From assembly GCF_000972495.1 (NCBI RefSeq), contig NZ_LATM01000018.1, positions 40,088 to 104,087 on the forward strand: a DNA stretch of 64,000 nt, written 5' to 3'. Made by a program: the position numbers and the translations under genes. The notes under the pieces are model-generated. The model was given only the letters and a program-made list of their open reading frames with translations, was not told the DNA's origin and searched no databases. Shown piece after piece: positions 44,880 through 52,724 of this stretch. Each line of letters starts with the position of its first letter. Position 1 is the first letter of the stretch. Source of the stretch: Hymenobacter terrenus. GTDB taxonomy: Bacteria; Bacteroidota; Bacteroidia; Cytophagales; Hymenobacteraceae.

Positions 44880-46079
44880 TTGCCCTTAAAATCTCTCCGC
44901 ATTTTGATGTTGCCCAAGTGGTACCCGCACCGCTACGACGACCAGGATGGCGACTTCGTGGGCCGGCACGTGGCGGCCATCGCGGCGCACGGTGGCACGG
45001 AAGTAGCCGTGTTGTTTGCTGCCGTGGCGCGGGGGGCGCTGCCGGGGCTGATTGATGCGGAGGAGGATTTTAGCGGCTCCTGGCCCACGCTGCGCTATTA
45101 CTACCGAGCCAAGCCAACCGGCCTGACCCTGCTGGATAAGCCGTTGAAGCTGCTCTTGTACTTCTGGTGTCTGCTGCGGGGGTACCGGCGGCTGCGGAGG
45201 CACTGGGGCGGCCGGCAGCCCGATTTAGTACACGTGCACGTGCTGCTCCGCACGGGACTTTTTGCCTGGGCGCTGAAGGTTGGGCGGGGCATTCCGTTCA
45301 TCGTCACTGAGCACTGGACGCGCTATTTGCCGGGGCGGGTGGCTAACATTGGTTGGTTGCGGCTGGTGCTGACGCGGGCCGTGGTGCGACGGGCAGCGGC
45401 GCTGCATACCGTATCGGATAACCTACGCACTGCGCTGGCCGCTCTGGGCGCGAGCAATCCGCAGTCGGTGGTGATACCAAACGTGGTAGATACCGAGGTT
45501 TTCCATCCGGCGCCGGTGGTGGCCCTGGCTAAGGAGCCGGTGCTGCTGCACGTGGCAGCTTTCAACGAGGCGGCCAAGAACCTGTGCGGGCTGTTGCGGG
45601 TGGTGGCTACGTTGCGGGCGCGGGTGCCGGGGCTGCGACTACGCATTGGCGGCTACGGGCCCGATGAGGCGCAGGTGCGGGCCCAGGCCGCCGCGCTGGG
45701 ATTGGTGGCCGATGGCACGGTTGTCTTTCTCGGTAAGCTGGCCCACACCGCCGTCGCCGAAGAAATGCGCCACGCCGCTTGCTTCGTACTGTTCTCTAAT
45801 TTTGAAAACCTACCCTGTGTCCTTATTGAGGCCCAGGCCAGCGGGTTGGCGGCAGTAGCTACGCGGGTAGGGGGTGTGGCGGAGCTGTTGCCGGATGATG
45901 GCCGTTTTGGGCAACTCGTGGCGGTGGGAGATGAAGCGGCTCTAGCCTTGGCGCTGGAAAAGGTGCTGGCCTCGAGATATGATACGGCAATCTTGCGGGT
46001 CAATGCCGTGGCCAAATTCAGTGTAGCAGCCGTGGGAGCGGCGTTTGGAAGGCTCTATCGGGAGGTGTTGCCGGGGTGA
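44880..46079 (+). CDS. Glycosyltransferase family 4 protein
   Basis: A 399-residue GT-B glycosyltransferase starting at TTG (LPLKSLRILMLPKWYPHRYD). The N-terminal domain has FVGRHVAAIAAHGGTEVAVL and a VTEHWTRYLPG loop. The C-terminal nucleotide-sugar domain has LLHVAAFNEAAKNLCGLLRV and the retaining-transferase E(x7)E segment ENLPCVLIEAQASGLAAVAT. It transfers a sugar from a nucleotide donor during surface polysaccharide assembly; donor and acceptor unknown. The flippase gene starts 25 bp after its stop, so the two are probably one operon and one pathway. Confidence 0.92.
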   Translation: MPLKSLRILMLPKWYPHRYDDQDGDFVGRHVAAIAAHGGTEVAVLFAAVARGALPGLIDAEEDFSGSWPTLRYYYRAKPTGLTLLDKPLKLLLYFWCLLRGYRRLRRHWGGRQPDLVHVHVLLRTGLFAWALKVGRGIPFIVTEHWTRYLPGRVANIGWLRLVLTRAVVRRAAALHTVSDNLRTALAALGASNPQSVVIPNVVDTEVFHPAPVVALAKEPVLLHVAAFNEAAKNLCGLLRVVATLRARVPGLRLRIGGYGPDEAQVRAQAAALGLVADGTVVFLGKLAHTAVAEEMRHAACFVLFSNFENLPCVLIEAQASGLAAVATRVGGVAELLPDDGRFGQLVAVGDEAALALALEKVLASRYDTAILRVNAVAKFSVAAVGAAFGRLYREVLPG

Positions 46080-46104
46080 TGAACAGCAAACGCCCCTCCT
46101 TACC

Positions 46105-47400
46105 ATGATAAAACGCATTCTCCAGCACTTCGCGGCGCGGGTCCTTACGGCGGGGCTGAGCTTTGTGGTGGTGTGGCTCACGGCGCGGTATCTGGGGGCG
46201 GCGGGGCGCGGGCAGGTCAGCTTGTTTTTCACCGATATGGCGGGGCTGGTGCTGCTGGCGGGGCTGGTGGGCGGCTCGTCGCTGATATACCTGGTGCCGC
46301 GGCGCAATGTGTGGCACCTGCTGCCGCCGGCTTATGGCTGGGCGGGGCTGGTAAGCGTGGCCGGGGCGGGGGCTGTAGGCCTGCTGCGGTCGGTGAGCCT
46401 GGAATACGTGCTGCATCTGGCGGGTATCACGCTGGTGCAGGTGCTGCTGTCCATCAACCTGTTTCTGCTGCTGGGACGCAGGCGTGAGCAAGCCTACAAC
46501 GTGCTGACCATGGTGCAGGCGGCGCTGCTGGCTGGGGTGTTGGCGCTGGCTTTTGGCGCGCTGCACTGGCTTAGCATTAGGGCGTATTATTATGCCAACT
46601 ACGTGGCTTATGGCTTGCCGTGGCTCATTAGCAGCGCGCTGCTGCTGCGCTTGCCCGATGCCTGGAGGAGCCGGCGCCCTAGCCGTGCGCGCCGGTTTGG
46701 CCGCGCTCGCCGCCGGGCCGCGGCCCGCGAACTGGCGCGCCACAGTCGGGGGGCGCATCTTTCCAACCTCCTCACGTTTGCCAATTACCGGTTCGGCTAC
46801 TACGCCGTGGCCTACCTGGCCAGCGCTGGGGAACTGGGCGTTCTGTCGGTGGGAGTGGCCTTGGCCGAAGCCATTTGGCTGATTCCGCGCAGCACCAGCC
46901 TCATGCAGTACGTGGCCCTGGTAAACGCCACCGACAAGCGCGAACAGACCTACGCGGCCTTGCGGGGCAGCCGGCTCACGCTGCTGGCTACGGCCGGTGC
47001 GGTGCTGGTGCTGGCGGCCGTGCCGGCGGGGTGGCTGGCCGCCATTTTTGGACCCGAGTTTGGGGAGGCGCACGGCGTCATTCTGGCGCTGGCTCCTGGC
47101 ATTCTCATCAATGGGGCAGGTATGCAGGCCAGCACGTATTTCAGCGGCATGGCCCGCTACCGGACCAACACGCAAGCCGCGCTGCTCGGCTTGGCTGTAG
47201 CTGGGCCTGGGTCGCTGCTGCTGGTGTCACGCCTGGGCATTGTGGGTGCGGCCTTGGGCATGACGGCCTCCTACGCGGCTAGTACTGCCTACCTGTTCTG
47301 GCATTATCGCCGGGCTATTGCTGCGGAGTGGGGCGACCTGCTGCCCGGCTGGGGCGACGTGCGGTGGCTGGCTAAAAGAATGATGAAGACTGAGGGCTGA
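46105..47400 (+). CDS. Polysaccharide flippase (MATE/MVF superfamily), second copy
   Basis: A 431-residue inner-membrane protein with about 12 helices, opening MIKRILQHFAARVLTAGLSF with the following VVVWLTARYLGAAGRGQ, characteristic of Wzx-like flippases, and ending with TASYAASTAYLFWHYRRA. An Arg-rich loop (RRPSRARRFGRARRRAAARE) lies on the presumed cytoplasmic side. It shares fold but little sequence with the flippase at 5684-7192 and is probably specific for the glycan built by the adjacent GT4. ATG at 46105 is preferred to 46045, which overlaps the GT4 gene. Confidence 0.9.
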   Translation: MIKRILQHFAARVLTAGLSFVVVWLTARYLGAAGRGQVSLFFTDMAGLVLLAGLVGGSSLIYLVPRRNVWHLLPPAYGWAGLVSVAGAGAVGLLRSVSLEYVLHLAGITLVQVLLSINLFLLLGRRREQAYNVLTMVQAALLAGVLALAFGALHWLSIRAYYYANYVAYGLPWLISSALLLRLPDAWRSRRPSRARRFGRARRRAAARELARHSRGAHLSNLLTFANYRFGYYAVAYLASAGELGVLSVGVALAEAIWLIPRSTSLMQYVALVNATDKREQTYAALRGSRLTLLATAGAVLVLAAVPAGWLAAIFGPEFGEAHGVILALAPGILINGAGMQASTYFSGMARYRTNTQAALLGLAVAGPGSLLLVSRLGIVGAALGMTASYAASTAYLFWHYRRAIAAEWGDLLPGWGDVRWLAKRMMKTEG

Positions 47401-47452
47401 ACGCGGGCCATTCAGCTTGCCGCAGTTTGAGTAAATGCGCGGTTCCGCTCAC

Positions 47453-47512
47453 TTCACCCCGGCCCCTCTCCGCAGGCTTCGCGCATCAAGAGAACCGGGG
47501 GCCGGGAGTGAA
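47453..47512. terminator. Palindrome between convergent flippase and T9SS genes
   Basis: ttcaccccggccc at 47453-47465 pairs with gggccgggagtgaa at 47499-47512 apart from one extra base. The sequence resembles the dispersed ccccggcccctctcc palindromes of related genomes and may also terminate both genes. Confidence 0.5.
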
Positions 47513-47526
47513 CCATATTCACCCCC

Positions 47527-50500
47527 CTACCGCACTACTTCGACCCAGCCTTTTACGCGGCGGCCGTCGGGGTAGGAGAGGAGGTAGTAGTACACGCCGT
47601 CGGGGAGGCCGGGGGCATTCCAGTCGTCGTGGTAAGTGGCCGATTCGAACACCTGCTGGCCCCAGCGGGAGAAAACTTGCAGGCGGGGCGGGCAGTCGGG
47701 GCCCAGCTTGAAGTACTCGTTTTGCTCGTCGCCGTTCGGGGTGATGATGTTGGGCACCTTGCGTTCCTTCACCTCGACTACGGGCGCGGGGGCTTGGGTT
47801 TCGCAGCTGTTGGAGTTGTAGCGCACCCGGACGCGCGGCTGGTAAGTGCCGGGAGTGGCGTACGTATGCGTGGGGCTGGCCTCGCCGGACTGCGTGCCGT
47901 CGCCAAAGTCCCATACCACCGTCGTGAAGGAAGCACTGCTGGGGTTCGTCAGCCGGAAGCGTAGGGTGAGCGGGGCCAGGCGGGTCTCGGCGCAGGCCAC
48001 GGGCTCCCATTGGGCTGATAAAGCCGGGACTGCCGCCACCGAGATGCGCCGCGTGGCCGTGCCCGAGCAGGCGCCATTGGTCACGGCGTAGGTCAGGCTG
48101 ATGGGGGCAGTGAAAGTAGCGGGCGGCGTGAAGAAGAAGCCCGTAGCCACGCTGCCGCTCACCCCCGGCCCGCTGAAAACACCACCCGCCGGGCTGCCGC
48201 GCAACGCAAAGGGCTGGGTGCTGCCGGGGCACAGTACGGTATCGGCCGCCAAGGTCACAGTTAGGCCATTTGTTATGGTTACCGGCTGGGTGGCTTGCAC
48301 GATGCAGCCGCTCACGTTGAGGGTGTATACTAATTGAAAGGTGCCCGGCGCGATGTTAGGCGAGAAAAAGAAGCCCGTCACGTTGTTCCCGCTCACGCCG
48401 GGGCCGCTGAAGGCGCCGCCCGCCGGCGTGGCCGTCAGGCGGACTAGCGGCAGGGGCGGGGCGCCCGGTGCCGGCGCGCAGTAGGACGGTTGGGGCAGCG
48501 GGGCGAAGCTGACGGTGGGCAGGGCCGTCACCGTCACGCGGCGGGTGCCGGTGGTGGTGCACAGGCCCGTGCTGAGTACCGTGTAGGTGAGCGTCTGCAC
48601 GCCTACTAGGGCGGTCGAGGGGGTGAAGACGAAGCCCGTGGCCAGGCTGCCGGTCACGCCAGGGCCCGTCCAGACGCCGCCCGCGGGGCTGCCGGTCAGA
48701 GCTTGGGGGCCGGCGGTGGCGCATACCGCCTGGTCGGCGCCGGCGTTGGCGATGCTGGGCTGAAAATCGAGCATGAATGCCGCGTTGTTGCAGCCAATGC
48801 TCAGGCCGGAGTTGGTGTTGTTGGTGAGGGAGTAGGTGTTAACTCCGGCCGGAATGGGGAAGCCGATGGTCGAAAAGCACGAGCACACGGCCTGGTATAC
48901 AATGCCGCGCGGGTCGAAGCGGGAGGTGCCGCCATCCACGTGCTCGCCCCCGGAGCCGGAGGCCGTATTGCCGTAGTACGTGCCATATTCGAGACTCGTG
49001 AGGCCGGCGGAAAACTGCGCCAGGTAAAAGTCGTTGCCGTCGGTAGTGGTTTGGGCGGCGCCGGGCGTGGTGGGCAGGCCCACGGTAGTGCCGTTGGCTT
49101 CCAGGTAGCTCGGAAAGCCTGGAGTGCCTCCCATGTTCACCATGCCGCCCCAGCCGCACACGTACACCCGGTCGCAGCGGTCCACGAGGAAAGCAGTGGG
49201 GTCCAGGCTCACGCCCCCCCCGTTGGTGGTGCTGCCAAACACGGTCGAAAATACGCTCTGGGTCAGGTCGGCATTGAGCTTCTGAATGAACTGGGTGCCG
49301 CCGGGTGTGTTGTACAGGCCGGTCGTGACGGGGAATGGCCCCAGGGTCTGGCCCAGCAGGTATACGCCGCCATCGGTTCCCAATTGCAGGAAATAAGCTT
49401 GGTCGTAGTTGGGCGTGCCCACGTACGTGGCCCGCAGCAGGCTGGTGCCCCCGGCCGCGATGCGCGCCGCAAATCCGTCGACGTTGCCGGGGCGGGTGGG
49501 GCGATAGGCCCCCGTCGTCACCGGCAGATTCGGGCTCAGCGTGCCGCCCGCCACGTAGACGTCGCCACTGGTTGGTTCGAGCTGAATGGAGTACGCGGCA
49601 TCGCCGCCCGACCCGCCGAGGTAGCTGCCCCAGGTGAGGGCCGTGAGGGCAGGGGTGAGCTTGCACACGACCCCATCGGAGGTGCCACCGTTGTAAGTAC
49701 CGTCGAAGCCCCGGGCCACCGGGAAGTTGTTCGATGTGGTGTGGGAGGCGATGTACACGTTGTCCGCCGCGTCCACGATGATGTCGCCGCGAAATGGGTC
49801 GCCGTAGTTGTGCGCCAGCTGCAACGTCGAGGCCAAAGGCGACAGGTTGGGATTGAGCGGCAGCAGGCCGTCGTTGCCGGAGCCGCCCAAAAACGTCGAG
49901 CCCACCAGGGCCGAGCCCCCGGCATTTAGACGGGTAATGATGAGGTCGGAGCCGGTGAGCGACTCGAAGGTCGCGCCGAAGCCAAACGGGGCGGTCAGAC
50001 TGCCCCCCGCAAATGTGCGCTGCAAGGCGCCACTCGTGGTCGGGTAGTTGGCGGAGCCCGACGAGCCCAGCACCAGCAATTCGCCCTGGCTGTTCACCAC
50101 CAGGCTGTGCGGAAAATCGGCGCCGCTGCCGCCCAGGTAGGTGGCCCACACCCGCGCCGCCGGCCCGCTCACGCTGGTGTTGTATTTGATGAGCGCGATA
50201 TCAATTTGGGCTGCGAAGGAAGTTTGAAAAGCCCCCGGACTACTGGGGTAGCCGGGCCCGAACGCAATGCCGCCCGAATACAGGTTGCCCTGCGCATCAT
50301 AGGTAGCCGTGAAGCCCCAGTTGTCGGTCGTCGAGCCCGAATAGGTAGCAAATACCACCACCGGGTCGATGGTGAGGGGGCGCGAAGTATCGTATTTGCC
50401 GAGGGCAAAACGTACCACGGACCCCGCCAGCACGTAGCGGCAGGCCACGGGATGGCGGCGGCCGGCGCCATCGGTCTGCCAGGCCTGCGGGGCGCGCTCC

Positions 50501-51123
50501 ATGATGGTGCCCACGCTGGTGCGCACCACCAAATTGCCCTTGGCATCCAGGGTCAGGCCCTCGGCGCCCTCGTGCCGCAGGCCAATGGCCGCGGGCTTGG
50601 CGCCGGGGGCCAGCTCGAAATCATATTCCAGGTGCTGGTCGGCACTCTCGTACACCCGCGCCGCCACGCCCGGCCACAGCCCGGCGTAGTGCAGCTCACG
50701 AAAGCTGCGCACGTCGCTGGCCCAGTGCTTGGGGTCGGCCCCGAGGAAATAGTTGCGGTGCTCGGCAGTCGGGGTTTCGGCCGTAATGGTGGCGGGGGCG
50801 GCCCCCGCGAAGCGGAGCGTCAGGGCGTGGCCGCGCATGGGGCCGTCGGGCTTAGCGTGCTGGCCTTGGGATGAAGGCGCGTGCCGGTGTTGGGCTGGCC
50901 CGCCCTCGGCGAGCAGGGCAAACGTGAGCCCATCGGCTTCGGCAAAAAGCCGGCCGCCCGGCAAGGGCGCCGCGTAGCGGGCGTGGGCATCCCACTGACC
51001 CTTGTTTTCGATAAATTCGAGCGTGTGGCTGGCGGGGCCATTGTGCTCAATGCCTTGAGCCGAGGCACCAGAAGAGAATAGGCCCCCGAGGGCCACACTG
51101 CCAAAAAGTAATAGTTGCTTCAT
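47527..51123 (-). CDS. T9SS type B secreted giant with SBBP-like repeats (paralogue 1)
   Basis: A 1198-residue cell-surface protein: signal peptide (MKQLLLFGSVALGGLFSSGA), a DUF7948-like N-terminal domain (LEFIENKGQWDAHARYAAPL, NYFLGADPKHWASDVRSFRE), beta-propeller SBBP-type repeats (VWATYLGGSGADFPHSLVVN), several Ig/PKD-like modules (GSPAGGVWTGPGVTGSLATG and similar, then WDFGDGTQSGEASPTHTYAT) and a C-terminal type B (CHU_C) sorting domain (VPNIITPNGDEQNEYFKLGP to GDRRVKGWVEVVR-type ending). The T9SS carries it to the surface; a role in adhesion or surface structure is likely but unproven. It is convergent with the flippase gene. Confidence 0.93.
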   Translation of the reverse strand: MKQLLLFGSVALGGLFSSGASAQGIEHNGPASHTLEFIENKGQWDAHARYAAPLPGGRLFAEADGLTFALLAEGGPAQHRHAPSSQGQHAKPDGPMRGHALTLRFAGAAPATITAETPTAEHRNYFLGADPKHWASDVRSFRELHYAGLWPGVAARVYESADQHLEYDFELAPGAKPAAIGLRHEGAEGLTLDAKGNLVVRTSVGTIMERAPQAWQTDGAGRRHPVACRYVLAGSVVRFALGKYDTSRPLTIDPVVVFATYSGSTTDNWGFTATYDAQGNLYSGGIAFGPGYPSSPGAFQTSFAAQIDIALIKYNTSVSGPAARVWATYLGGSGADFPHSLVVNSQGELLVLGSSGSANYPTTSGALQRTFAGGSLTAPFGFGATFESLTGSDLIITRLNAGGSALVGSTFLGGSGNDGLLPLNPNLSPLASTLQLAHNYGDPFRGDIIVDAADNVYIASHTTSNNFPVARGFDGTYNGGTSDGVVCKLTPALTALTWGSYLGGSGGDAAYSIQLEPTSGDVYVAGGTLSPNLPVTTGAYRPTRPGNVDGFAARIAAGGTSLLRATYVGTPNYDQAYFLQLGTDGGVYLLGQTLGPFPVTTGLYNTPGGTQFIQKLNADLTQSVFSTVFGSTTNGGGVSLDPTAFLVDRCDRVYVCGWGGMVNMGGTPGFPSYLEANGTTVGLPTTPGAAQTTTDGNDFYLAQFSAGLTSLEYGTYYGNTASGSGGEHVDGGTSRFDPRGIVYQAVCSCFSTIGFPIPAGVNTYSLTNNTNSGLSIGCNNAAFMLDFQPSIANAGADQAVCATAGPQALTGSPAGGVWTGPGVTGSLATGFVFTPSTALVGVQTLTYTVLSTGLCTTTGTRRVTVTALPTVSFAPLPQPSYCAPAPGAPPLPLVRLTATPAGGAFSGPGVSGNNVTGFFFSPNIAPGTFQLVYTLNVSGCIVQATQPVTITNGLTVTLAADTVLCPGSTQPFALRGSPAGGVFSGPGVSGSVATGFFFTPPATFTAPISLTYAVTNGACSGTATRRISVAAVPALSAQWEPVACAETRLAPLTLRFRLTNPSSASFTTVVWDFGDGTQSGEASPTHTYATPGTYQPRVRVRYNSNSCETQAPAPVVEVKERKVPNIITPNGDEQNEYFKLGPDCPPRLQVFSRWGQQVFESATYHDDWNAPGLPDGVYYYLLSYPDGRRVKGWVEVVR

Positions 51124-51701
51124 TAATATAACGAAAGGCCGTTCAGTAAAGGTAAAGTCTTGTAATGTTCCTGAAGCCATTTGAGGCCGGTGTACCGTAA
51201 CACAAACCTGGCCGTTTGCGTCCCCGCGCCAGTCGATTCATACGGGTATTGTGCCGGGACGCGACCTACCACATTTGCGCCACACTCAGAGGCTGCCGTT
51301 ACTGCTCCCGCGCCTGCCGTTGCGGCCCACGAGCCCCCCAGACGACCATCGGCAGCCCCCAAACGACCATCGGTAGTCCCCAAACACCCATCAGCAGCCC
51401 CCAGACGACTATCGGCAGCCCCCAAACGACCAGCAGTAGTCCTCGGACGAGTACCGGCAGGGTTCGAACGGGTAGCGGCAGGGTTCACGGCAGGAGCGGT
51501 GGGGGACGAGGGACCAACGGCGGCCGGCCGGCGGGAGTTGCCCCCGTTGGCCGGAGCAGCCACGGGGCCCGATGAAGCCGGCCAGTAGCAACTAGCGAAT
51601 TATTGTGCTATCTTCCTGACATCGCAGGTCCTACCGGCCACCAAGGTTCTGGTACGGGTGCCCCCTGCGGGCCGCATCTCACCCCCTTTTTCTTCCCGCC
51701 A
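51124..51701. other. Region between the first T9SS giant and the next unknown gene
   Basis: About 580 bp between divergent genes. It contains the 21-bp minisatellite at 51340-51486. Open frames cross it in several phases on both strands (for example 51123-51563 minus and 51181-51588 plus), but none has a recognisable domain and all are made of the repeat, so no gene is called. A TACCTTTA sequence on the minus strand (51147-51154) may be the -7 element of the giant gene. Confidence 0.5.
51340..51486. repeat. 21-bp minisatellite
   Basis: Seven tandem units start at 51340, 51361, 51382, 51403, 51424, 51445 and 51466, each 21 bp and of the type agacgaccatcggcagcccc plus one base. The first four are closely similar, the last three progressively diverged. 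The period is exactly half that of the 42-bp arrays near 5.6 and 8.1 kb. Confidence 0.85.
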
Positions 51702-52403
51702 ATGAAAGACCAGGAGCCCCAACGCAACGGCAGCTTCGCCGATGCCGACCTCGCCACCGAGTGCAGCGAAAAACTCGCCGCCCTCACGGCCAACCTCGCT
51801 GCCTTGGGCGTCGAGGGACTAACGGCAGCCATTCTTACGGATTTTGGCCAGGCCATAGCGGCTTTTCAGGCCCTGCCAACGGACGAAAACATGCTCTACA
51901 CCATTGGCATCAGCACCGGCAAGCGCAACACGGCCTTGGAAGCCGCCCGCACCGCCCTGCGGCAGGTGGCGCAGCCCATTGGCCGGGCCTACGGCGACCA
52001 ATCGCCCGAATACCGCAGCCTGGGCATCGGCGAGCTGACCCGCAAATCGGTGCCCGACACCTTGCAACTCCTGCTCACGGTGCCCGCCATCGGGGCCGCG
52101 TTCGTGCAAGACCCCAAAGCCGTGGACCAAGGCTTTTCCGAAACCCGCCTCACCGCCCTGGCGCCCCTCTACGCCGAGCTGTTTAAGTGGGAGGGCAAGA
52201 TGCACACCGCCGAAACGGACCGCACCACCGCCACCCGCACCCGCGTGCTGGCCTACAACGCCCTCAATACCCTGTGCAGCAGCCTCTGCGCCCGCGGCTA
52301 CGACCATTTCGTGGAAATCGACGCGGCCAAGGCCCACCTCTTCGTGCGCAACCCCGCCAGCGCGGGCAATGGTGGCGCCGGTGGTGCCCTGCCGCAAACC
52401 TAA
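51702..52403 (+). CDS. Hypothetical helical protein
   Basis: A 233-residue soluble protein without signal peptide. It is helical, with LATECSEKLAALTANLAALG, ILTDFGQAIAAFQALPTDEN, SVPDTLQLLLTVPAIGAAFV, TRTRVLAYNALNTLCSSLCA, and a final DHFVEIDAAKAHLFVRNPAS before a Gly/Ala tail. I recognise no family. Only size and general architecture recall the unknown gene at 7288-8049. It lies between two T9SS giants on the other strand and ends at a strong terminator, so it is probably a single-gene unit. ATG at 51702 is preferred to the upstream start at 51603. Confidence 0.72.
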   Translation: MKDQEPQRNGSFADADLATECSEKLAALTANLAALGVEGLTAAILTDFGQAIAAFQALPTDENMLYTIGISTGKRNTALEAARTALRQVAQPIGRAYGDQSPEYRSLGIGELTRKSVPDTLQLLLTVPAIGAAFVQDPKAVDQGFSETRLTALAPLYAELFKWEGKMHTAETDRTTATRTRVLAYNALNTLCSSLCARGYDHFVEIDAAKAHLFVRNPASAGNGGAGGALPQT

Positions 52404-52424
52404 AGCCGGAAATCAACCCCCGAT

Positions 52425-52459
52425 AACCGGGCCGGCCGCCACGGCCGGCCCGGTTTTTT
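52425..52459 (+). terminator. Terminator downstream of the hypothetical gene
   Basis: Arms aaccgggccggcc and ggccggcccggtt are perfectly complementary around a five-base loop and followed by a T-run. A textbook intrinsic terminator. Confidence 0.92.
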
Positions 52460-52540
52460 GCGTCCGGGCAGGTGCCCGTTCCCAGCCAAAGTAGGCCCAA
52501 CCCACGCGGATCAAAACTGTCACGCAGCGCGTAGAAGCGG

Positions 52541-52637
52541 TCATGCTGAGCGGAGCGAAGCATCTCGCGTGCATGATAAACCACTTGTCAGAAGAGTAGT
52601 GGTGGCACGCGAGATGCTTCGGCTGCGCTCAGCATGA
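52541..52637. repeat. Complete GCATGCTGAGC-type palindromic element
   Basis: Left arm 52541-52573 begins tcatgctgagcggagcgaag, and the right arm at 52606-52637 is its complement apart from one substitution and one one-base indel. The inside carries a second small palindrome (accact ... agtggt). A single-arm relative lies at 16272-16312 and a fragment at about 52651. This is a dispersed REP-like element. Confidence 0.85.
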
Positions 52638-52724
52638 CTGTTCTGATTCGCTCAGTATGACCGTTTTCTGGGGGCGGGGGCTTTTGGGGGGCTTGGCTGT
52701 GCCAAATGGTCCGCCGCCGGGCCG

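Larger units (their letters stand above)
52404..52724. other. Intergenic region with terminator and palindromic element
   Basis: Contains the terminator at 52425-52459, the palindrome at 52541-52637 and a short third arm fragment (ctcagtatgaccg at about 52651). No gene is seen. Confidence 0.6.

Noticed and set aside
48703..49929. 408-codon plus-strand open frame inside the first T9SS giant
   Set aside because: It is antisense to a coherent secreted protein with recognisable modules and has no domain of its own.
51181..51588. Gene in the 21-bp minisatellite region on either strand
   Set aside because: Open in several frames because the repeat has no stops; no signal, domain or start support. 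Left as a repeat.
7288..52403. The unknown genes at 7288 and 51702 as paralogues
   Set aside because: They share length, Ala-rich helices and a late acidic-Ala-Phe motif, and both lie near tandem repeats, but no alignment beyond short motifs could be seen by eye. Not claimed as a family.
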